Shown here: one piece after another, positions 58,345-64,000 of the stretch
Layout of the letters: the number at the start of each line of letters is the position of its first letter
Position numbering within the stretch: the first letter of the stretch is position 1
Assembly (NCBI RefSeq): GCF_016722895.1
Contig: NZ_JAEQNA010000004.1
Span: forward strand, 186,001-250,000
DNA length: 64,000 nucleotides
DNA from: Ramlibacter aurantiacus
GTDB taxonomy: Bacteria > Pseudomonadota > Gammaproteobacteria > Burkholderiales > Burkholderiaceae_C
Direction of reading: 5' to 3'
The notes under the pieces: generated by a model
The model's database searches: none
What the model saw: the letters and a program-made list of their open reading frames with translations, nothing else
What the model was told of the DNA's origin: nothing
Program-made: the position numbers and the translations under genes

Positions 58345-58670
58345 GCGCCCTGACGTTCCCGTGTCGCCGCTGGCCTCGGCGGTCTGTTCCACGATGCTGC
58401 GGTCATAGGCTTGCGGGCGCGCACGTCACCTGTGCCGCCGGGGCCGCGGCCGGTCCGTGCCTGAAGTTCGTCGATGCTTCGAGGCGTTCCTGGCTTGGTG
58501 TAGGCCCGCAGCGCACGTACAGGGCAGTTTGTTGCAGGTGCTTTCATCGGGAAACAAGGGCGGCGACCACACCGTCCTTGTCCGACATCGCGGAGCCAGT
58601 GGCTCTTTGCAGAATGACCGCATCGTCACAGATGGATGGGTGACATGACGCCACCCATCGAAAGGAATCC
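58345..58670. other. 326-bp noncoding stretch with a leader hairpin
   Basis: No convincing gene is seen on either strand. Near its end GATGGGTG (58635-58642) pairs with CACCCATC (58652-58659), just before the AAAGGA ribosome binding site of the next gene. The stretch therefore probably holds the promoter and leader of the hydrophilic protein gene. Confidence 0.5.
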
Positions 58671-59018
58671 ATGAGCAAGAAGCACGACTTCCTTCGCAGC
58701 GAACAAAGCCGCGACAAGCATCCTGAATCGGAGATGGTTGGCAGTGCCGCTTCGGTCGAGGAGGAGCAGCGACGCACCAGCGTCCAGAACGTGAGCCGGC
58801 AGGACCGCCAGGAGCCTCATCGGGGCAAGATCGAGAACGATCACAACAAGATGGGACAGACCCATCCGACCCAGAAGAACGAGGGCCAGCGCACCCCGGA
58901 AAGCCGCCATGACCGCCAGGTGATGGCCGGCGGGACGAACGTGGTGCAGGCGCGCACCGGCGGCAAGGGTGGCGGCCGCGGCACGCGCGGCGGCAACGTG
59001 GGCGGAAGCTCTACTTAG
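58671..59018 (+). CDS. Highly hydrophilic protein of unknown function
   Basis: A 115-residue protein almost devoid of hydrophobic residues and rich in Gln, Glu, Arg, His, Asn and Gly (for example [20 protein letters not shown], and a Gly/Arg/Thr tail [16 protein letters not shown]). It should be disordered and resembles hydrophilin or stress-type proteins in composition only. The ATG follows AAAGGA, and a hairpin lies just upstream. Its last 8 bases overlap minE on the other strand. Confidence 0.75.
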   Translation: MSKKHDFLRSEQSRDKHPESEMVGSAASVEEEQRRTSVQNVSRQDRQEPHRGKIENDHNKMGQTHPTQKNEGQRTPESRHDRQVMAGGTNVVQARTGGKGGGRGTRGGNVGGSST

Positions 59019-59274
59019 CGTCCGGCATCTCGATCTTCACCTCGAGCACTTCCAGGTTGTCCTGGCGCTCGAGCTGCACCTTGATATCGTCCGGGTTGAT
59101 CTTCACGTACTTGCTGATGACGGCCACCAGGTCGCGCTGCAGCGCCGGCAGGTAGTCCGGCTGGTCGCCGTGGCGGCCGCTGCGCTCGTGCGCCAGGATG
59201 ATCTGCAGCCGCTCCTTGGCGACCGCCGCCGTCTTCTTCTTCTCGCCGAGGAGGAAGGACAGTAGAGACGCCAC
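59011..59274 (-). CDS. minE: Cell division topological specificity factor MinE
   Basis: An 87-residue protein that stimulates MinD ATPase and sets up Min oscillation, keeping the division site at midcell. Seen: N-terminal membrane-targeting [31 protein letters not shown] (the MinD-binding helix) and [29 protein letters not shown]. It lies 3 bp after minD. Confidence 0.96.
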   Translation of the reverse strand: MASLLSFLLGEKKKTAAVAKERLQIILAHERSGRHGDQPDYLPALQRDLVAVISKYVKINPDDIKVQLERQDNLEVLEVKIEMPDAK

Positions 59275-59277
59275 TCC

Positions 59278-60093
59278 TTACCTCCCGCTGAACAGGCGCT
59301 TGAAGAAGCCCTGCTTCTGCGCGTCGACGAAACGAAGGGGACGGTCTTCTCCGAGGAAGCGTGCGACCACGTCCTGGTAGGCCTCGGACACGTCGGTGCC
59401 CTTGAGGTGCACGGCCGGGGTGCCCTGGTTGCTGGCCTGCAGCACGGATTCGCTCTCGGGGACGACGCCGATCAGCTTGATGCGCAGGATGTCCTGGATG
59501 TCCTCCAGCGACAGCATCTGGCCCTGGTCGACCCGGTTGGGGTTGTAGCGCGTGATGAGCAGGTGCTCCTTGATCGGCTCCTTGCCCTCGATCGCGCGGC
59601 GTGTCTTGCTGGACAACATGCCCAGGATGCGGTCGGAGTCGCGCACCGAGGACACCTCGGGGTTGGTCACGACCAGCGCCTCGTCGGCGAAGTGCATGGC
59701 GAGCAGGGCGCCCGTCTCGATGCCGGCGGGCGAGTCGCAGACGATGTAGTCGAAGCCCATGCCGGCCAGCTCGGTCAGCACGCGCTCGACGCCGTCCTTG
59801 GTGAGGGCTTCCTTGTCGCGGGTCTGGGAGGCGGCCAGGACGAACAGGTGTTCGCAGTTCTTGTCCTTGATCAGCGCCTGGTTGAGCGTGGCTTCGCCAT
59901 GGATGACATTCACGAGGTCGTAGACCACGCGGCGCTCGCAACCCATGATCAGGTCCAGGTTGCGCAGGCCGACGTCGAAGTCGATGACGCAGGTCTTGTG
60001 CCCGCGCAGGGCCAGGGCGGACGCAAAGCTCGCGCTGGTGGTGGTCTTGCCCACCCCGCCCTTGCCGGATGTCACGACGATGATTCTTGCCAT
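59278..60093 (-). CDS. minD: Septum site-determining ATPase MinD
   Basis: A 271-residue deviant Walker ATPase that recruits MinC to the membrane. It begins MARIIVVTSGKGGVGKTTTS (deviant Walker A), has DFDVGLRNLDLIMGCERRVVYDL, DYIVCDSPAGIE, and a C-terminal amphipathic membrane-targeting helix (KQGFFKRLFSGR). It is the middle gene of minC-minD-minE. Confidence 0.97.
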   Translation of the reverse strand: MARIIVVTSGKGGVGKTTTSASFASALALRGHKTCVIDFDVGLRNLDLIMGCERRVVYDLVNVIHGEATLNQALIKDKNCEHLFVLAASQTRDKEALTKDGVERVLTELAGMGFDYIVCDSPAGIETGALLAMHFADEALVVTNPEVSSVRDSDRILGMLSSKTRRAIEGKEPIKEHLLITRYNPNRVDQGQMLSLEDIQDILRIKLIGVVPESESVLQASNQGTPAVHLKGTDVSEAYQDVVARFLGEDRPLRFVDAQKQGFFKRLFSGR

Positions 60094-60135
60094 GTTGAGA
60101 GGGTCCTCGGTGGCTTGGATGGTTGGGGGACTCGC

Positions 60136-60888
60136 CTAGGCGATGGGGTCCATCACCAGGCGGCCTTCGCTGCCGCCGACCAGGCGGACCTGGGTGGGCT
60201 TGGACAGCACCTCGGCCGGCAACGGCACGTCGCTGGTGCGGTAGACGCCGGCGATGGAGATCAGCTCGGGCTCCATGCACAGCGAGATGATGCGGGCCTG
60301 GGTGTCACCCCGGGCCCCGGCGATGGCCTTGCCGCGCAAGGGCGCGTAGACGTGGATATGGCCGTCGGCGATCACTTCGGCGCCGGAGTTGACCATGCAG
60401 GTGACCACCAGGTCGCGGCCGCGGGCGTAGACCTGCTGGCCCGAACGCAACGGCCGGTCGATGACCAGGGCGGAAGTGGGTGGCGGCTCGATGTGCTGGA
60501 CCTCGGCCGGTGCGGAGGCTTCGGGTTCGGCGCCTCGGGTGGCATTGAGCAGGGTCTCGGTGGTCGGGGCCAGGCCCGCTGCGATGGCCGCCTGCATCTG
60601 CTCGGCACTGCCGCCGCGAACGGCCAGCGGCAACATGCGGTATTCGCGCAGCAGGCGCACCAGGGCCAGGAAGTCCGGCATCTGGGCAGCGGGGGCCGCC
60701 ACCAGCGGCGTGAGATCGACCACCAGCGGTTCGTTCTCGAAGAAATCGGGGATGTCTCCGAAACGCGCCTGAAGCTCTTCGGCCAAGAGGCTCAGGTCAT
60801 GCGACTTGAGCAGCAGGGACAGCAAGGGCAGGGTGGCGCTCTTGATCTCGAACGTGGCGGGGACGCGGCTTGCGAGGGCAACGGTCAT
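60136..60888 (-). CDS. minC: Septum site-determining protein MinC
   Basis: A 250-residue inhibitor of FtsZ polymerisation. The N-domain (FEIKSATLPLLSLLLKSHDLSLLAEELQARFGDIPDFF) is joined by an Ala/Pro/Glu-rich linker to the C-terminal beta-helix (LRSGQQVYARGRDLVVTCMVNSGAEVIADGHIHVYAPLRGKAIAGA, ISLCMEPELISIAGVYRTSD), which binds MinD. The ATG at 60888 gives the conserved start; no clear Shine-Dalgarno is seen. The 253 bp upstream hold no gene that I can support. Confidence 0.95.
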   Translation of the reverse strand: MTVALASRVPATFEIKSATLPLLSLLLKSHDLSLLAEELQARFGDIPDFFENEPLVVDLTPLVAAPAAQMPDFLALVRLLREYRMLPLAVRGGSAEQMQAAIAAGLAPTTETLLNATRGAEPEASAPAEVQHIEPPPTSALVIDRPLRSGQQVYARGRDLVVTCMVNSGAEVIADGHIHVYAPLRGKAIAGARGDTQARIISLCMEPELISIAGVYRTSDVPLPAEVLSKPTQVRLVGGSEGRLVMDPIA

Positions 60889-61141
60889 TCGGAGGAAGGC
60901 GCGAGCCTGGACGATACGGCGCGGCGATCTTAACAGTGGGTGCCGGCCGTTTCCTACAGTCACGGGGCAAGCCGCGCCTGATGTCGCATTCAGTGGAAGT
61001 CCACACTGACTTTTCCACACTTCGACGCGCCGGGCATGAAGCTGCACCAGTCCCGGTTGCCCGGTCTGCTCGCGGCAGGCCTGGGTGGCGGCCTCGAGGT
61101 CAGCCGGCGAATCCACGCCGGCGGCTTGCCGGAGGGTTCGC

Positions 61142-62128
61142 TCATGGCGTGCGGGGCGGCCGCGGGCGCGTGGTGCGGGCCTCGAACCACAGGTACAGCA
61201 GCGTCGCCAGCATGAGCGGCGCGATGTAGTACAGGGCGCGGTAGCCCAGCAGCGCGGCGATGAGCTGCCATTCGGGTACGCGGTGGGCCAGCAGCGCGAT
61301 GAACACTGCTTCCAGTACGCCCAGGCCCGCGGGCACGTGCGTGATGACCCCGGCCATGGCGGCGACCAGCAGCACGTTGAGTACGGCGGGATAGGGCGCC
61401 TGGCCCTGCAGCAGCAGCCAGATGATGGCGCCCATGATCATCCAGTTGCCGCAGGACATGACCAACTGCAGCGGCACCATGCGGCGCGGTGGTAGCAGTA
61501 ACTCGTGGCCCCTCAGCATGAAGCTGCGCCGGGGAGACCACATGCACAACGCGATATAGGCCAGCGCCAGCGCCACCAGCACCGCCCCCAACCACCGCAG
61601 CTCGGACGCTTGCACGTTCCACTCGGGTGGCAGCGCCAGCGGCCAGAGCAGGAAGGCCACGCCGCCCAGCAGCAGATACCCCAGCCAGTTGGTCAGCATG
61701 CTCAGCGACATGACGCGGCCGATGGTGCCGTTGTCCAGCCCCAACTGCGAGTACATGCGAAAGCGAAAGGCGATGCCGCCGACGATGGCGCCGAGGTTGA
61801 GGTTGAACGCGTAGCTGATGAAGTTGACCTTGAAGACCTTCAGGGCCGGTACCTGGTGCCCCGTGTAGTGCCGCCCCAGCAGGTCGAAGCAGCTGATGAG
61901 GGCGAAGCTGCAGGCGGTGAGGGCGGCGGCGCCGGCGAGCACCTGGCCGGGCGTTCCGATGAGCGCCTCCCAGACGCGGGCCCATTCCACGGTGCGGGCA
62001 TAGCGCACGATGAACCAGGCGACCGCCGCGAAGAAGGCCAGCGTCAACACCCGCGTGATGCGCCCCCACCAGGTGCCGGTTTTCGGCGGACCGGGCGCTG
62101 GCGTGGCGGCGCCGGCGCGCAGGGTCAT
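61142..62128 (-). CDS. YbhN/UPF0104 family membrane protein
   Basis: A 328-residue inner membrane protein with about eight transmembrane segments of the lysylphosphatidylglycerol-synthase TM / UPF0104 family: ALKVFKVNFISYAFNLNLGAIVGGIAFRFRMYSQLGL, LSMLTNWLGYLLLGGVAFLL and HVPAGLGVLEAVFIALLAHRVP are characteristic. It overlaps the clsB stop. The order with clsB and an endonuclease/phosphatase gene equals E. coli ybhP-clsB-ybhN. Confidence 0.88.
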   Translation of the reverse strand: MTLRAGAATPAPGPPKTGTWWGRITRVLTLAFFAAVAWFIVRYARTVEWARVWEALIGTPGQVLAGAAALTACSFALISCFDLLGRHYTGHQVPALKVFKVNFISYAFNLNLGAIVGGIAFRFRMYSQLGLDNGTIGRVMSLSMLTNWLGYLLLGGVAFLLWPLALPPEWNVQASELRWLGAVLVALALAYIALCMWSPRRSFMLRGHELLLPPRRMVPLQLVMSCGNWMIMGAIIWLLLQGQAPYPAVLNVLLVAAMAGVITHVPAGLGVLEAVFIALLAHRVPEWQLIAALLGYRALYYIAPLMLATLLYLWFEARTTRPRPPRTP

Positions 62129-63375
62129 GACGGATCCTTGGCAGCTACCGGTGGCTGCAGGGCAGCGTCCAGGTCGACGGCCGCCCTCGAGGCCAGGTGC
62201 GGATCGTGGCGCGGCAGCCGGCTGAGCCATTGTGGAAACTTGCGCATCACGTGGAAGGCGATGTAGCTGCGCACCAGGTCCAGCCCACGCACGGGCGGCA
62301 GCGAATCGCGTTCCACCTCGCGGCAGCTGTCCCGGACCAGGCGGTCCAGGCGGCTCATGAGCTCGGCGTTGAAGGCGCGATCGCGGATGAGGACATTGGC
62401 CTCCAGGTTGAGCCCCAGGCTGAGCGGGTCGAGATTGCTCGAACCCACGGTGGCCCACTCGCGGTCGACCAGTGCCACCTTGCCGTGCAGCGGGCGATCG
62501 CAGTATTCGAAGACCCGCACGCCGGTCTTCAGCAGGTGGTGGTAAAGGGTGCTGGCCGCCGTCTTCACGATGGCCATGTCGGGCTGGCCCTGCAGGATCA
62601 GCCGCACTTCCACGCCCCGCCGTGCCGCCTGCCGCAGTTCCCGCACCAGCCGGTAGCCGGGGAAGAAGTAGGCGTTGGCGATCACCACCCGTTCACGGGC
62701 ACTGCGGATGGCATGGCGGTAGTGCCGCTCGATGTCGTCACGGTGTTCCACGTTGTCGCGCACGACGAAGCGCGCGTAGGCCGGCCCGGCGTGCGGCAGC
62801 TCGGGAGGCTGGGCCCTGAGCTGGCGGCGCCAGCGCCACCACCGATGGCGGCGCTGCTGGCGCATGCCGCGTGCGAGCTGCGCATGCACGAAGCGGTGAA
62901 TGGTTTCGACGATGGGACCGTGCACTTCCACCGCGTAGTCCTGCTTGGCCTGCGGGCCATAGTCGGCCAGGTGGTCGGCCGAGAAGTTGATGCCGCCCAC
63001 GAAGGCGAGGCGGCCGTCGATCACGATGATCTTGCGGTGCATGCGCCGCAGCAGCTTCACGAAGCGCAGGCGCTGGCTGCGCGGGCCCGGATCGAAGATG
63101 TGCACGCGCACCCCGGCAGTCGTGAGTGCACCGAGGAACTCGTCGGACAGATCGGGTGAGCCCCAGCCGTCGATGGTCAGGTCCACCTGCACCCCCCGCC
63201 GCGCCGCAGCCACCAGGGCGGCCTGCAGCTGCAGCCCGACCTTGTCCTCGAACAGGATGAAGGTCTCGACCACGATCTCGGAGCGCGCCTGTCCCATGGC
63301 CTCGAACACGCGCGGGTAGAAGGCTTCACCGTTCTCGAGCAGGTCGAAGCGGTTGCCTGGCAGCCAGTCGTTCAT
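62125..63375 (-). CDS. clsB: Cardiolipin synthase ClsB-type (phospholipase D family)
   Basis: A 416-residue enzyme joining phosphatidylglycerol units into cardiolipin. Two HKD motifs are seen: MHRKIIVIDGRLAFVGGINFS near residue 117, and LHGKVALVDREWATVGSSNLDPLSL near residue 306. There are no N-terminal transmembrane helices, as in ClsB (YbhO). The ATG at 63375 overlaps the upstream stop, and its own end overlaps the YbhN-like gene, so three genes are coupled. Confidence 0.93.
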   Translation of the reverse strand: MNDWLPGNRFDLLENGEAFYPRVFEAMGQARSEIVVETFILFEDKVGLQLQAALVAAARRGVQVDLTIDGWGSPDLSDEFLGALTTAGVRVHIFDPGPRSQRLRFVKLLRRMHRKIIVIDGRLAFVGGINFSADHLADYGPQAKQDYAVEVHGPIVETIHRFVHAQLARGMRQQRRHRWWRWRRQLRAQPPELPHAGPAYARFVVRDNVEHRDDIERHYRHAIRSARERVVIANAYFFPGYRLVRELRQAARRGVEVRLILQGQPDMAIVKTAASTLYHHLLKTGVRVFEYCDRPLHGKVALVDREWATVGSSNLDPLSLGLNLEANVLIRDRAFNAELMSRLDRLVRDSCREVERDSLPPVRGLDLVRSYIAFHVMRKFPQWLSRLPRHDPHLASRAAVDLDAALQPPVAAKDPS

Positions 63376-64000
63376 AGATGGATCTCCGCCGCGAGCGGGG
63401 CATGGTCGGAGAGGTGGGCCCACGGCCGCCGGGGCAGGACCACGGGCAGGTGGACAGAGGCATTGCGCACATAGATGCGGTCCAGGCACAGCAGGGGAAA
63501 GCGCGAGGGAAAGGTGCGCGCCGGCTCACCATAGGCGTTGACGAACACCTCCTTCAGCCCGGCCCCCTTCCAGAGGATGCCGTCTGCCCGGCGGCGCCAG
63601 TCGTTGAAGTCGCCGGCCACGATCAACGGTGCGTTTTCCGGCACTTCGTTGCGCACCATGTCGCACAGCATCTCCAACTGCTGGCGGCGGTGCGACTCGG
63701 CCAGCCCCAGGTGCACGCAGACCACGTGAACATCGATCGGTTGCCCCGGCATCCTCAGCACGCAGTGCAGCAGGCCGCGCTTTTCCGGACCTTCGATCGA
63801 GATGTCGTGGTTGCGGTCGTGCACGATCGGAAACTTGGACATCACCGCGTTCCCGTGGTGGCCCTCGCCTTTCGGATACACCACGTTTCGGCCATAGGCG
63901 AACTGCGGCCAGATGTCGTCGGCCAGGAACTCGTAGTGCGGGGCCTCGGGCCAGCCGCTGAAGCGCTTGCCGTGTTCGTCGTGCAGTCCCAGCACCTCTT
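63372..64000 (-). CDS. Endonuclease/exonuclease/phosphatase family protein (N-terminus beyond right edge)
   Basis: At least 209 residues of an EEP-fold metal-dependent hydrolase are present: GEGHHGNAVMSKFPI, DVHVVCVHLGLAESHRRQQLEML, LIVAGDFNDWRRRAD (metal-binding Asp-Phe-Asn) and the terminal LSDHAPLAAEIHL (catalytic Asp-His). The start is outside the window. Its stop overlaps the clsB start. The position matches E. coli ybhP, next to clsB. Confidence 0.9.
   Translation of the reverse strand, partial: EVLGLHDEHGKRFSGWPEAPHYEFLADDIWPQFAYGRNVVYPKGEGHHGNAVMSKFPIVHDRNHDISIEGPEKRGLLHCVLRMPGQPIDVHVVCVHLGLAESHRRQQLEMLCDMVRNEVPENAPLIVAGDFNDWRRRADGILWKGAGLKEVFVNAYGEPARTFPSRFPLLCLDRIYVRNASVHLPVVLPRRPWAHLSDHAPLAAEIHL

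Noticed and set aside
58173..58547. 124-codon minus-strand frame after nnrU
   Set aside because: It largely overlaps nnrU on the other strand, has low-complexity Pro/Arg/Ala composition and no ribosome binding site.
60990..62069. 359-codon minus-strand frame over the YbhN-like gene
   Set aside because: The YbhN-like frame has clear transmembrane and family motifs; this one is an out-of-frame reading of the same strand.

Overview
The window is a GC-rich, gene-dense chromosomal segment of a betaproteobacterium, order Burkholderiales and most likely Comamonadaceae (Ramlibacter-like). The placement rests on gene content and order (recA-recX, birA next to a SET-domain gene, kdsD-kdsC-lptC beside a CPA2 antiporter, rpmH-rnpA-yidD-yidC-mnmE facing dnaA-dnaN-gyrB) and on protein style; it is an inference without database comparison. 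No rRNA, tRNA, CRISPR array, transposase or phage gene was found.

Layout. 1-10.8 kb: recX/recA with a LexA-like box, a MarR regulator, GST, birA, a SET-domain methyltransferase divergent from a topoisomerase III carrying a SWIB tail, hemerythrin, ProQ, a SlyD-like isomerase and homospermidine synthase. 10.9-19.3 kb: gapA-tkt, then a degenerate SpeD-like gene coupled to murU and pepP, a DUF2061 protein and malic enzyme. 19.5-27 kb: a secreted barnase-type RNase with a barstar, rsmA-surA-lptD, and divergent amgK-rsmE. 27-33.2 kb: hydrolases, hydroxypyruvate isomerase, metW and metX; metX is preceded by a SAM-II riboswitch and an intrinsic terminator. 33.2-35.5 kb: an apparently accessory pair, a CesT-like type III secretion chaperone and a 574-residue protein with a disordered N-terminus and membrane segments. 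35.7-45.4 kb: a glycine-rich RRM protein with a hairpin over its ribosome binding site, an SDR, lptC-kdsC-kdsD, a KefB-like antiporter, mnmE, yidC, yidD, rnpA, rpmH. 45.4-51.2 kb: dnaA, a probable oriC, dnaN and gyrB.

51.2-57.6 kb is a periplasmic copper-handling block. It starts at a near-ideal CueR/MerR-type promoter and holds a His-rich CzcI-like protein, a small periplasmic protein, a TolC-family lipoprotein, a Tat-exported multicopper oxidase, a cupredoxin, a DUF411 protein, a CusF-like protein and a Met/His-rich EF-hand lipoprotein, followed by a convergent Cu/Zn superoxide dismutase. Many of these genes overlap by a few bases and are probably translationally coupled. No regulator or P-type ATPase for it is in the window. 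57.7-64 kb: NnrU, a hydrophilic protein, minCDE, and a ybhN-clsB-ybhP lipid cluster cut by the right edge.

Points most worth following: the orphan effector/chaperone pair; the SET/TopB-SWIB couple with a 33-bp alternating purine-pyrimidine tract between them; the SpeD-like protein that has lost AdoMet-decarboxylase residues; the riboswitch-terminator at metX together with a metX/metW pair split by an opposite-strand gene; and the copper block with its regulator-less CueR-type promoter.
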